The position numbers were made by a program, and so were the translations under genes. 64,000 bases of DNA from Bradyrhizobium sp. WSM3983 (GTDB lineage: Bacteria; Pseudomonadota; Alphaproteobacteria; Rhizobiales; Xanthobacteraceae): NCBI RefSeq assembly GCF_000473045.1, contig NZ_AXAY01000007.1, positions 62,001-126,000 of the forward strand. The letters are read 5' to 3'. Numbering within the stretch: position 1 is the first letter of the stretch; each line of letters begins with the position of its first letter. Of this stretch, positions 1 to 8,915 are shown in pieces. The notes beneath the pieces were generated by a model that saw nothing but the letters and a program-made list of their open reading frames with translations, searched no databases and was not told where the DNA came from.

Positions 1-307
1 TGTGACGGCGGCGCTCGCTGATGCGCGCAGCTCCCTCCGACTCGAGCCACATGCGCAGCTCGATGCCGTCGTCGAGGCGGACCACATCGAGCGACTTGAT
101 GTCGTTGACCGATTGGATGATGCCCTCGTCCAGGCTGAAGCCGACCGCAAAATCCTCGAGGTTCTGCGGCGTCCCCATCATGACGGCGTAGGTGCCGCCA
201 TTATAGGTCAGCGCCAGCGGCGTCTCCTCGGGGATCAGCCGCGTCCCTTCGGACGCAACACCGTCGCGCCAGATCTCGCGGTCGATGGCCTGGACCGGCA
301 CGTGCAT
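1..307 (-). CDS. fdhD: FdhD, formate dehydrogenase accessory sulfurtransferase (partial, C-terminus outside window)
   Basis: FdhD passes sulfur from the cysteine desulfurase IscS to the molybdenum cofactor of formate dehydrogenase, which is needed for activity. Only the first 102 codons are in the window. They read MHVPVQAIDREIWRDG, then a segment with EETPLALTYNGGTYAVMMGTP and EDFAVGFSLDEGII, the typical N-terminal half of FdhD. The ATG lies 4 bases after the fdsA stop, so the gene is the fourth of the fdsG-B-A-fdhD operon and serves the enzyme encoded just upstream. The catalytic cysteine loop lies beyond the window edge and cannot be checked. Confidence 0.88.
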   Translation of the reverse strand, partial: MHVPVQAIDREIWRDGVASEGTRLIPEETPLALTYNGGTYAVMMGTPQNLEDFAVGFSLDEGIIQSVNDIKSLDVVRLDDGIELRMWLESEGAARISERRRH

Positions 308-311
308 ACGG

Positions 312-3185
312 TTACTCCGCGGCCTCGGCCGGCGCGATGCGGCGAGAGTGCCGCGCCTGCTCATCGTAGCTCTTCTGCCAGTCGGACGGGCCGTTCGACG
401 GCGAGATCTGAACCGCCGTGACCTTGTATTCGGGGCAGTTGGTCGCCCAGTCCGAATAGTCGGTCGTGATGACATTGGCCTGCGTGTCCGGGTGGTGGAA
501 CGTGGTGTAGACGACGCCGGGCGCGACGCGGTCGGTGAGCTCCGCGCGCAACGTGGTCTCCCCGGCGCGGCTCTGCAGGCGCACCCAGTCGCCGTCGCGC
601 ACGCCGCGCAGCTCGGCGTCGTGCGGATGGATCTCGAGCCGGTCCTCGGCGTGCCAAACCACGTTCTCGGTGCGCCTTGTCTGCGCGCCGACATTGTACT
701 GGCTGAGGATGCGACCCGTGGTGAGCAGCAGCGGGAAGCGCGGGCCGGTGCGCTCGTCGGTCGCCACATATTCGGTGACGACGAACTTGCCCTTGCCGCG
801 GACGAATCCGCCGATATGCATCACCGGCGTGCCCTCCGGCGCCTTCTCGTTGCAGGGCCATTGCACCGAGCCGAGCTCTTCCAGCTTGGCGTAGGAGACG
901 CCGGCGAAGGTCGGCGTCAGCGCCGCAATCTCGTCCATGATCTCCGAGGGATGGCTGTAGTTCATCTCGAGGCCCATGGCCCTGGCCAGTGCGATGGTGA
1001 CTTCCCAGTCGGCCATGCCGTTCTTCGGCGACATCACCTTGCGAACGCGCTGGATGCGGCGTTCGGCATTGGTGAAGGTGCCATCCTTCTCGAGGAAGCT
1101 CGAGCCGGGGAGGAAGACGTGGGCGTAGTTCGCGGTCTCGTTGAGGAAGAGGTCGTGGACGATGACGCATTCCATCGCCGACAGCGCCGCCACCACGTGC
1201 TTGGTGTTGGGGTCGGATTGCAGGATGTCTTCGCCCTGCACATAGAGCCCCATGAACGTGCCTTCGATGGCGGCATCGAACATGTTGGGAATGCGCAGGC
1301 CCGGCTCCGGGTTGAGCTTGACGTCCCACATCGCCTCGAACTGCTCCCGCACGGCATCGCCCGCGATATGGCGGTAGCCGGGAAGCTCGTGCGGGAACGA
1401 GCCCATATCGCAGGAGCCCTGCACGTTGTTCTGGCCGCGCAGCGGGTTCACCCCGACGCCGGGACGGCCGATATTGCCGGTCGCCATCGCCAAATTGGCG
1501 ATCGCGATCACCGTGGTTGAACCCTGGCTGTGCTCGGTGACGCCGAGCCCGTAATAGATCGCGCCATTGCCGCCGGTGGCGTAAACGCGGGCCGCTTCAC
1601 GCAACGTGTGCGGATCGACGCCGGTGAGGATGGCGGTGGCTTCCGGGCTGTGCTTGGGCTGGGCAACGAAGGCGGCCCATTCCTCGAACTCGCTCCAGTC
1701 GCAGCGCTCGCGCACGAAGGCTTCGTTGACGAGGCCTTCGGTCACGACGACATGCGCCAGCGCCGTCACGACAGCGACGTTGGTGCCAGGCATCAACGGC
1801 AGATGCAGCGCCTTCACATGCGGCGATTCCACCATCTCGGTGCGGCGCGGATCGATCACGATCAGCTTGGCCCCCTGGCGCAGCCGCTTCTTCAGGCGTG
1901 AGGCGAAGACGGGGTGAGCCGAGGCCGGATTGGCGCCGATGATCATGGCGACGTCAGTATTCTCGACCGAGTCGAAATCCTGCGTGCCGGCGGAGGTGCC
2001 GAAGGTGACCGAAAGGCCATAGCCTGTCGGGGAATGGCAGACGCGCGCGCAGGTGTCGACATTGTTGTTGCCGAAGCCGGCGCGGATCAGCTTCTGCACC
2101 AGATAGGTTTCTTCGTTGGTGCAGCGGGACGAGGTGATGCCGCCGATGGCGTCACGGCCGTACTTTTTCTGGATGCCGCGCATCCTGGCCGCTGCGAAGG
2201 AGAACGCTTCATCCCAGGACACTTCACGCCAGGGATCCTCGATCCGCTCGCGGATCATCGGATTGAGGATACGTTCCTTGTGGTTGGTGTAGCCCCAGGC
2301 GAAGCGGCCCTTGACGCAGGAATGGCCGCGATTGGCCTTGCCGTCCTTGTACGGCACCATGCGAACGACTTCCTCGCCGCGCATCTCGGCCTTGAAGGTG
2401 CAGCCGACGCCGCAATAGGCGCAGGTGGTGACGACGGAGTGCTCGGGCTGGCCGATCTCGATGACGGACTTTTCCGTCAGCGTCGCGGTCGGGCAGGCTT
2501 GCACGCAGGCGCCGCAGGAGACGCATTCGGAACCCAGAAAACTCTCGCTCATGCCGGGCGAGACGCGGCTGTCGAAACCACGGCCGGAGATGGTCAGCGC
2601 AAACGTACCCTGAACCTCTTCGCAGGCACGGACGCAGCGCGAGCAGACGATACACTTGGAGGGGTCGTAGGTGAAGTAGGGGTTGGATTCGTCCTTCGGC
2701 ATCCAGGCGGCGTTGACCTCGCCATGGGATTTGGCGAACACGTGGTTCTCGCCGTCGTAGCCGTAACGCACCTCGCGCAGGCCCACGGCGCCGGCCATGT
2801 CCTGCAATTCGCAATCGCCGTTGGCGCCGCAGGTGAGGCAGTCGAGCGGATGGTCGGAGATGTAGAGCTCCATCACGCCCTTGCGCAGCTTCTTCAGCCG
2901 TTCACTCTGGGTGTGGACGACGAGGCCGTTCATCACCGGCGTGGTGCAGGAGGCCGGCGTGCCGGCGCGGCCCTCGATCTCGACGACGCAGAGACGGCAG
3001 GAGCCGAATGCATCGACCATGTCAGTCGCGCAGAGTTTCGGGATCTGGTGGCCGGCGTCCATCGCGGCGCGCATGATCGAGGTGCCCTCGGGCACCGTGA
3101 CCTGGTTACCGTCGATGGTCAGCGTGACCATCGTTTCCGATTTGGAGCGTGGCGTGCCGTAGTCGATTTCTTCGATCAGAGACAT
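312..3185 (-). CDS. fdsA: NAD-dependent formate dehydrogenase, molybdenum catalytic (alpha) subunit
   Basis: This is the catalytic subunit of a cytosolic Mo-bis-MGD formate dehydrogenase (formate to CO2). It has 957 residues, as expected for FdsA. The N-terminal domain resembles NuoG: a [2Fe-2S] site (Cys52, 63, 66, 80), a His-ligated [4Fe-4S] site (His112, Cys116, 119, 125), two ferredoxin-type clusters (Cys178/181/184/188 and Cys221/224/227/231) and a proximal cluster (Cys255/258/262/290). The molybdopterin domain follows. Cys383 in ARVCHSPT sits where E. coli FdhF has selenocysteine, so it is the likely Mo ligand. The C-terminal MGD-binding domain starts near residue 840. The gene is 10 bases from fdsB. 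Oxidising formate here would yield NADH from oxalate or C1 metabolism. Confidence 0.95.
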   Translation of the reverse strand: MSLIEEIDYGTPRSKSETMVTLTIDGNQVTVPEGTSIMRAAMDAGHQIPKLCATDMVDAFGSCRLCVVEIEGRAGTPASCTTPVMNGLVVHTQSERLKKLRKGVMELYISDHPLDCLTCGANGDCELQDMAGAVGLREVRYGYDGENHVFAKSHGEVNAAWMPKDESNPYFTYDPSKCIVCSRCVRACEEVQGTFALTISGRGFDSRVSPGMSESFLGSECVSCGACVQACPTATLTEKSVIEIGQPEHSVVTTCAYCGVGCTFKAEMRGEEVVRMVPYKDGKANRGHSCVKGRFAWGYTNHKERILNPMIRERIEDPWREVSWDEAFSFAAARMRGIQKKYGRDAIGGITSSRCTNEETYLVQKLIRAGFGNNNVDTCARVCHSPTGYGLSVTFGTSAGTQDFDSVENTDVAMIIGANPASAHPVFASRLKKRLRQGAKLIVIDPRRTEMVESPHVKALHLPLMPGTNVAVVTALAHVVVTEGLVNEAFVRERCDWSEFEEWAAFVAQPKHSPEATAILTGVDPHTLREAARVYATGGNGAIYYGLGVTEHSQGSTTVIAIANLAMATGNIGRPGVGVNPLRGQNNVQGSCDMGSFPHELPGYRHIAGDAVREQFEAMWDVKLNPEPGLRIPNMFDAAIEGTFMGLYVQGEDILQSDPNTKHVVAALSAMECVIVHDLFLNETANYAHVFLPGSSFLEKDGTFTNAERRIQRVRKVMSPKNGMADWEVTIALARAMGLEMNYSHPSEIMDEIAALTPTFAGVSYAKLEELGSVQWPCNEKAPEGTPVMHIGGFVRGKGKFVVTEYVATDERTGPRFPLLLTTGRILSQYNVGAQTRRTENVVWHAEDRLEIHPHDAELRGVRDGDWVRLQSRAGETTLRAELTDRVAPGVVYTTFHHPDTQANVITTDYSDWATNCPEYKVTAVQISPSNGPSDWQKSYDEQARHSRRIAPAEAAE

Positions 3186-3195
3186 CGTCGTTCTC

Positions 3196-4752
3196 CTATT
3201 CCGCGGCCTGAAGCGTGGTCGGCGCCGGGACGAAATCCTCCCGGAAGTGCTTCAATGCGCTGAGCACGGGGTAGGGCGTGAAGCCGCCGAGTGCGCAGAG
3301 CGAGCCGAATTTCATGGTGTTGCAGAGGTCTTCGACGAGCGCGAGGTTTTCGGCCACCCGTTCGCCGTTGATGATCTTCTCGATGGTCTCTACCCCTCGG
3401 GTCGAGCCGATGCGACAGGGCGTGCACTTGCCGCAGGATTCGACGGCGCAGAATTCCATGGCGAAACGCGCCTGCTTGCGCATGTCGACGCTGTCGTCGA
3501 ACACAACGATGCCGCCATGACCGATCAGGCCGTCGCGCGCGGCAAAGGCTTCGTAGTCGAACGGGGTATCGAACAGCGCGCGGGGGAAGTAGGCTCCGAG
3601 CGGCCCTCCGACCTGAACCGCGCGAACCGGGCGGCCCGTGAACGTGCCGCCGCCGATGTCGTCGACGAGCTCGCCGAGCGTCACGCCGAACGCCGTTTCG
3701 AACAGCCCACCCTGGCGGATGTTGCCGGCAAGCTGGATCGGCATCGTGCCGCGTGAGCGCCCCATGCCGAAATCGGCGTAGGCCTTGGCGCCCTCGGCAA
3801 GGATGAAGGGGATGGCCGCGAACGACAGCACGTTGTTGATGACGGTCGGCTTGCCGAACAGGCCGTGATGCGCCGGCAGCGGCGGTTTTGCGCGCACCAG
3901 GCCACGGCGGCCTTCGAGGCTCTCCAGCAGCGAAGTCTCCTCGCCGCAGACGTAAGCGCCGGCGCCGACGCGCACTTCCATGTCGAAGCTGTAGGTCGAG
4001 CCGCCGATCTTGTCGCCGAGATAGCCGCCGCGCCGCGCCGCGACGATGGCAGCATTCATCGCCTCGACCGCGTGCGGATATTCGCTGCGGATGTAGATGT
4101 AGCCCTTGGTGGCGCCGACGGTGATACCGGCCGTCGTCATGCCCTCGATGACGAGGAAGGGATCGCCCTCCATGATCATTCGGTCGGCGAAGGTGCCGCT
4201 GTCGCCTTCGTCGGCGTTGCAGACGATGAATTTGCGGTCGGCTTTGGCTTGCGCGACCGTCTTCCACTTGATGCCGGTCGGAAAGCCAGCGCCGCCGCGG
4301 CCGCGCAGGCCGGATGCGGTGACTTCATCCAGGATCGCATCCGAGCCGAGCGACAGCGCGCGCTCCAGGCCCTTGTAGCCGCCATGGGCGCGATAGTCCT
4401 CGAGCGAGCGCGGATCGATCACGCCGCAGCGGGCGAAGGTGAGGCGGGTCTGGCGCTTGAGCCAGGGAATTTCGTCGGCGACGCCGAGCCGCCGCGGGTG
4501 CGGTCCGTTGCTCGCCATGGACTCGAACACGGAGGGGACGTCCTCTGCGCTGACCGGGCCATAGGCGACCCTGCCCTTGAGGGTTGCCACCTCGACCATC
4601 GGCTCCAGCCAGCAAAGCCCGCGTGAGCCGGTCCTGATGATCTCGACCGGCAGACCGCGCTTGGCCGCGATCTGCTCGAAGGCGACGGCATTTTCATCGG
4701 CGCCGACGGCAACCGCAGCAGCATCGCGAGGAATGAAGATCCGCATGTTCAT
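3196..4752 (-). CDS. fdsB: NAD-dependent formate dehydrogenase, NADH/FMN (beta) subunit
   Basis: FdsB is the NuoF-like diaphorase subunit that transfers electrons from FdsA to NAD+. It has 518 residues from the ATG in MNMRIFIPRD; an upstream in-frame start would run through fdsG and is rejected. Residues 1-110 form a thioredoxin-like domain that has lost most cluster cysteines, as in fused FdsB/HoxF proteins. GRGGAGFPTG (151-160) is the NADH-binding glycine loop, NADEGDSGTF (179-188) the FMN site, and Cys440/443/446 with Cys486 bind the [4Fe-4S] cluster. The start overlaps the fdsG stop in an ATGA, indicating translational coupling. Confidence 0.94.
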   Translation of the reverse strand: MNMRIFIPRDAAAVAVGADENAVAFEQIAAKRGLPVEIIRTGSRGLCWLEPMVEVATLKGRVAYGPVSAEDVPSVFESMASNGPHPRRLGVADEIPWLKRQTRLTFARCGVIDPRSLEDYRAHGGYKGLERALSLGSDAILDEVTASGLRGRGGAGFPTGIKWKTVAQAKADRKFIVCNADEGDSGTFADRMIMEGDPFLVIEGMTTAGITVGATKGYIYIRSEYPHAVEAMNAAIVAARRGGYLGDKIGGSTYSFDMEVRVGAGAYVCGEETSLLESLEGRRGLVRAKPPLPAHHGLFGKPTVINNVLSFAAIPFILAEGAKAYADFGMGRSRGTMPIQLAGNIRQGGLFETAFGVTLGELVDDIGGGTFTGRPVRAVQVGGPLGAYFPRALFDTPFDYEAFAARDGLIGHGGIVVFDDSVDMRKQARFAMEFCAVESCGKCTPCRIGSTRGVETIEKIINGERVAENLALVEDLCNTMKFGSLCALGGFTPYPVLSALKHFREDFVPAPTTLQAAE

Positions 4753-5237
4753 CGCTGCGCCTCCGCGATCAGCGCGTCGATGCGCTTCTCGTCGAGCCGG
4801 CCGACGAGGCGGCCATCGAGCATCGCGGACGGCGCGGTCGCGCACAGCCCGAGGCAGTAGATCGGCTCCAGTGTGACGCGATCATCCGCCGTCGTGTTGC
4901 CGAGCGAAACGCCAAGCTTCGCTTCGGCGCGCGCCGCGAGCGCATCGCCGCCCGCGGCCTGGCAGGCCTCGGCGCGGCACAGCTTCAGCACACGGTGGCC
5001 AGCCGGCTTGTGGCGGAAGTCATGGTAGAAGGTGAAGACGCCATGGACTTCGGCGCGCGACAGATTCAGCGCCTGTGCCACCATGGGAATCGCCGCCTCC
5101 GGCACATAGCCGAACGCCTCCTGGAGCGCGTGCAGAATCACGAGCGTCGCGCCTTCCTGCTTGGCATGTTCGGCGATGATCTCAGCGCCGCGCGTCTGGT
5201 CCCAAGGCTCGTAAGAAGGCTCGTAAACCGCTGTCAT
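4749..5237 (-). CDS. fdsG: NAD-dependent formate dehydrogenase, NuoE-like (gamma) subunit
   Basis: FdsG is the small [2Fe-2S] subunit of the soluble formate dehydrogenase, homologous to NuoE. It has 162 residues. The thioredoxin-like domain carries Cys87 and Cys92 (C-X4-C) and Cys128 and Cys132 (C-X3-C in CLGLC), the standard cluster ligands. It is the first gene of the operon, and the 225 bases upstream separate it from the divergent LysR gene. With FdsB it makes the NAD-reducing module found also in hydrogenases and complex I. Confidence 0.93.
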   Translation of the reverse strand: MTAVYEPSYEPWDQTRGAEIIAEHAKQEGATLVILHALQEAFGYVPEAAIPMVAQALNLSRAEVHGVFTFYHDFRHKPAGHRVLKLCRAEACQAAGGDALAARAEAKLGVSLGNTTADDRVTLEPIYCLGLCATAPSAMLDGRLVGRLDEKRIDALIAEAQR

Positions 5238-5348
5238 TCTTCGTTCTCAATCTGAGCGTCCGTTCCGTGCAAACTATTTGGAATCGTTCGAAGATCAATA
5301 AAGCTGTCTCATGCTGCGATTGCGAATTCAGATCGATGTGAAAGCCAA

Positions 5349-5385
5349 ATCGGCCGATACGGAGCACTAATGAAACTTGTATCGG
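5349..5385. promoter_or_regulatory. Candidate LysR operator between fdsG and the LysR gene
   Basis: Two overlapping palindromes sit in the divergent promoter region: ATCGGCCGAT (5349-5358, perfect) and CCGATAC (5354-5360) paired with GTATCGG (5379-5385) across 18 bases. LysR-family activators usually bind such dyads in the region between their own gene and a divergent target. Assignment to the adjacent regulator is inference. Confidence 0.45.
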
Positions 5386-5462
5386 TTGCCGGTTTTTTGC
5401 GTGTTGGTGCAGGCCCGGCGTGATAGCTTGTATGCCACGACAGAATCCGAGGGGACGGCCGG

Positions 5463-6356
5463 TTGATCGACAAGCTTGAACTGCTGCTGGCGCTGGCCAA
5501 GGAGCGGCATTTTGGACGGGCGGCAGAGGCCTGCGGCGTTACCCAGCCGACCATGTCGACCGGGCTCAAGCAGCTCGAGGAGATTCTTGGCGTGATGCTG
5601 GTCCAGCGTGGGTCCCGGTTTCAGGGATTCACCCCCGAGGGCGAGCGGGCGCTGGACTGGGCGCGGCGGATCGTGGGCGATGCCCGCGCGATGCGCCAGG
5701 AGATCAACTCGCTCAAGGACAAGCTTTCCGGCGAAATCCGCATCGCGGCGATCCCGACCGTGCTCGGCATGGTCGCGTCGCTGACGACGCCGTTCCGTGC
5801 GCGGCATCCTGAGGTGCGTTTCAGCATCCGGTCGACGACCTCATCCGAGGTGCTGGGGCTGCTCGAAAATCTCGAGGTCGATGCCGGGCTGACCTATATC
5901 GAGAACGAGCCGATCGGGAAGGTGCGTACCATTCCGCTCTACAACGAGAGCTACCGCCTCCTGACTGCACCCGATGCGATGTTCGGGGACCGTGAGACGG
6001 TGACCTGGACCGAAGTCGGCCAGGTGCCGCTGTGCCTGCTGACACCCGACATGCAGAACCGCCGCATCATCGACCGCGCGCTTCGCTCGGTCGGCGCGGA
6101 GGCGACGCCGACACTGACCTCGAACTCGCTGCTCGTCCTGTACACGCATGTGAAGACGGGGCGCTGGGCGAGCGTGATGCCGGCCAAGCTCGCCGAGACG
6201 CTCGGCCTCTCCGACAAGGTCCGCTCGATCCCGATCACCGATCCCGAAGTCAACTACAGCATCGGTCTGGTGATCCCGCAGCGCGATCCGATGACTCCGC
6301 TGATCGCGGCGCTGGTCAATGTCGCGCGCGAAGTGGCGCCGAGCCTGCAATCATAA
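5463..6356 (+). CDS. LysR-family regulator of the formate dehydrogenase operon
   Basis: This is a LysR-type transcriptional regulator of 297 residues. The N-terminal winged helix-turn-helix (about 1-60) contains ALAKERHFGRAAEACGVTQPTM in two overlapping parts (ALAKERHFGRAAEA, then CGVTQPTMSTGLKQLEE), and a periplasmic-binding-like effector domain follows (about 90-290). The start is TTG, chosen because a GAGGGGA ribosome site lies about 7 bases upstream and translation from it restores the full HTH. It is divergent from fdsGBA-fdhD. FdsR-type LysR regulators are known next to such operons, so formate-responsive activation is likely but not shown. Confidence 0.85.
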   Translation: MIDKLELLLALAKERHFGRAAEACGVTQPTMSTGLKQLEEILGVMLVQRGSRFQGFTPEGERALDWARRIVGDARAMRQEINSLKDKLSGEIRIAAIPTVLGMVASLTTPFRARHPEVRFSIRSTTSSEVLGLLENLEVDAGLTYIENEPIGKVRTIPLYNESYRLLTAPDAMFGDRETVTWTEVGQVPLCLLTPDMQNRRIIDRALRSVGAEATPTLTSNSLLVLYTHVKTGRWASVMPAKLAETLGLSDKVRSIPITDPEVNYSIGLVIPQRDPMTPLIAALVNVAREVAPSLQS

Positions 6357-6359
6357 GCG

Positions 6360-8690
6360 TTACGCCGCGGCGGAAATTCCGGACGCCGCCTTGATGGCGT
6401 CGCGCGGCAGCGTCACGCGGACGACGGTGCCGACTTCTAGCCTTGAGCGCAGCCGCATCGAGCCGCCATGGAGCTGCGCCAGCGAGCGGGCGATCGCGAG
6501 CCCAAGGCCGGAGCCGTGATAGGTCTTGGTGAGCTGGCTCTCGACCTGCTCGAACGGGCGTCCGAGCCGCGCCAGCGAGTGCGGCGCGATGCCGATGCCG
6601 GTGTCGGCGATCATCAGCACGATCCTGTCCTCGAACTGCCGGCTGCGCACGACGATGCGTCCGCCGTCGGGCGTGAACTTCACGGCGTTGGACAGCAGGT
6701 TGACGATGATCTGCTTGGTCGCGCGGCGGTCGGCGACGACGGAGATGGACTTTTCGATGTCGGCGTCAAGCGCCAGATTCTTGTCCTGCGCCCGACCGGC
6801 GACGACGCGCAGGGATTCCGCGAGCGTCTGTGCGAGGTCGAGCTCTTCCATGTCGAGCTTCATGCGGCCGGCCTCGATCTTGGACATGTCGAGGATGTCG
6901 TTGATAACCTCGAGCAGGTAATGGCCGCTGGTCAGGATGTCGTGGCAGTATTCCTGGTACTTCTCGCTGCCGAGCTCGCCGAACATGCCCGAGCCCATGA
7001 TCTCGGAGAAGCCGATGATGGCGTTGAGCGGTGTGCGCAGCTCGTGGCTCATATTGGCGAGGAATTTCGACTTGGTCTGGTTGGCTTCCTCGGCCCGGGT
7101 CTTCTCGCGCTGATACTTTTCGGCGAGGTCGGCGAGCTCGATGGTCTGGCGTTCCAGGGCCGCTTGCGAGCGCTTGAGGTCGATGACGGTGGCGCGCAGG
7201 CGCAGATCGTTGTCGACGAGCTTCTGCTCGTGCTCCTTGATGCGGGTGATGTCGGTGCCGACCGAGACGTAGCCGCCGTCCTTGGTGCGGCGCTCGCTGA
7301 TGTGCAGCCAGCTGCCGTCATCGAGCTGGGCCTCGAAGGTGCGGGCGCCCGGGCCCTGGCTTGCGGTCTCGTTGTGGCGGGTGCGGACCTCCGGCATGCG
7401 GCCGACTTCCAGCACGGTCTCGTAGGAGGTGCCGGGGATCACGGCCGTGTCGGGCAGCTTGTGCAGGCGCTGGAAGTGCGAGTTGCAGAGCACCAGGCGG
7501 TCGGTCGCGTCCCACAGCACGAAGGCTTCCGGAATGGTCTCGATCGCGTCGCGCAGGCGAAGGTCGGCTTCCACGGTGCGCTCGGCGAGGCTCTTCTGCT
7601 CGGTGATATCGACCGCGATCCCGATCAGGTGCATGCCGGAATCGCTGGCATCGTGGGTCCGCTCGCAGCGGACGCGCAGCCAGATCCAGTGGCCGTCGAC
7701 ATGCTGCATGCGGAAGGTCTGGTCGATGTGGTCGATCTTCTCGGAGATGAGCTGGTCGGCGATCGCGAACAGGTCGATGTCGTCCGATTTCACCAGCGCG
7801 TTGACCTCGCCGAAGGTGAGGAGCTCGTTGCGGCCGTCGAGGCCAAGCATCGAGAACATCGATTGCGACCAGAAGATCCGGCCGCGCGACAGGTCCCAGT
7901 CCCACAGGCCGCAGCGGCCGCGGTTGAGCGCGGTGTCGATCCGGCCGCGCACGGCATCGTTGATGAGGTCGCCCTCGCGAGCGCGGGTCGACTGCCAGTG
8001 GAAGGCGAAGCCGAGGATCAGGACGACGAAGCCGGTGGTCGCCGACAGTGTCACCGAGAGCGCGGCGTCCGAACCCCAGATCGGCTCGTTGCGCTCCTGG
8101 ATCACGGTGACGAGGCCCGGCAGCGACTTGATCGGCCGCGAGGTCGCCATCGCGGCGTTGCCGTTCGGCAGCGGCATGTTGGAGACGTCATTGTCGCGCG
8201 GTGGTGCTGCGAGCAACTGCGCGGTGGTGATCGCATCGAGCAGGCGGTCGTTGCCTGAGGGATCGCTGTCGATCGGAATGCGGGCGAGGATGCGGCGGTC
8301 GATTCCGGCCGAGGTGACGACGACGTGGCGGCCCGAGACTCTGGCCCGGGATGGGATCATGTCGGGCAGCAGCGTCGGCAGGTTTTCGATGTTCTTCAGC
8401 CGCTCCGCGCGCACGGAGGTGACGCGGTCAATGCGCTCGGCGAGCAGTTCGGCGAGGAATGAGATGTCGTTCTGGATCACCAGGCGCTTTTGGCGTGTCT
8501 GGTCGACGACCTGGACGAATGCGCCGAGGCAGATCGTGATGAGGAAGGCGATGATAAGCGTCGGCACGGCGCGACGCAGCGCCGGCTCCGCGATCAGGAG
8601 CCGATGATAGGCAGGTTTCGCGATCGATTGCGCCAATCCCTTGATCGAATCGGATTGGACGCACGCGTTCGCGGCGTCTGCGCGCGCCAT
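6360..8690 (-). CDS. PAS-domain sensor histidine kinase, membrane-bound (PleC/DivJ-like kinase core)
   Basis: This is a hybrid-free sensor kinase of about 776 residues from the ATG in [11 protein letters not shown]; an upstream TTG would add 36 residues. A first membrane segment ([18 protein letters not shown]) is followed by an extracytoplasmic region of about 150 residues and a second membrane segment near residue 235. Then come a PAS domain ([12 protein letters not shown]), a second PAS-like domain ([13 protein letters not shown]), a coiled linker, the dimerisation/phosphoacceptor helix with His549 in [12 protein letters not shown], and an ATPase domain with N box, DTGIGI and GSGLGLA motifs. 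The kinase core resembles the alphaproteobacterial PleC/DivJ cell-cycle group, but no response regulator is adjacent, so its partner is unknown. Confidence 0.88.
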   Translation of the reverse strand: MARADAANACVQSDSIKGLAQSIAKPAYHRLLIAEPALRRAVPTLIIAFLITICLGAFVQVVDQTRQKRLVIQNDISFLAELLAERIDRVTSVRAERLKNIENLPTLLPDMIPSRARVSGRHVVVTSAGIDRRILARIPIDSDPSGNDRLLDAITTAQLLAAPPRDNDVSNMPLPNGNAAMATSRPIKSLPGLVTVIQERNEPIWGSDAALSVTLSATTGFVVLILGFAFHWQSTRAREGDLINDAVRGRIDTALNRGRCGLWDWDLSRGRIFWSQSMFSMLGLDGRNELLTFGEVNALVKSDDIDLFAIADQLISEKIDHIDQTFRMQHVDGHWIWLRVRCERTHDASDSGMHLIGIAVDITEQKSLAERTVEADLRLRDAIETIPEAFVLWDATDRLVLCNSHFQRLHKLPDTAVIPGTSYETVLEVGRMPEVRTRHNETASQGPGARTFEAQLDDGSWLHISERRTKDGGYVSVGTDITRIKEHEQKLVDNDLRLRATVIDLKRSQAALERQTIELADLAEKYQREKTRAEEANQTKSKFLANMSHELRTPLNAIIGFSEIMGSGMFGELGSEKYQEYCHDILTSGHYLLEVINDILDMSKIEAGRMKLDMEELDLAQTLAESLRVVAGRAQDKNLALDADIEKSISVVADRRATKQIIVNLLSNAVKFTPDGGRIVVRSRQFEDRIVLMIADTGIGIAPHSLARLGRPFEQVESQLTKTYHGSGLGLAIARSLAQLHGGSMRLRSRLEVGTVVRVTLPRDAIKAASGISAAA

Positions 8691-8915
8691 GCCTTCGGCC
8701 CCCTGAAAACCAGCTTGCAACGATGTTCGAAAGCAGCCCCACGTCGCTTTCGAATCACAGCGATTTGAATCCAGTTTGCGCAGGCTGTCGAGAGTCAACG
8801 AAACGTTAACGCGAAATAATTCTTATCCAATGCAGAGTTTGCGCGCCGCGAGTCCGCAAACTCACATGCGTCATGAGTCCGAAACGAGAACGTGTGACTC
8901 CTCGCACATTCCGCG

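Noticed and set aside
285..1520. A 411-codon plus-strand frame across fdsA
   Set aside because: It overlaps a clearly recognised catalytic subunit on the other strand; composition is that of an antisense shadow rich in Arg, Ala and His.
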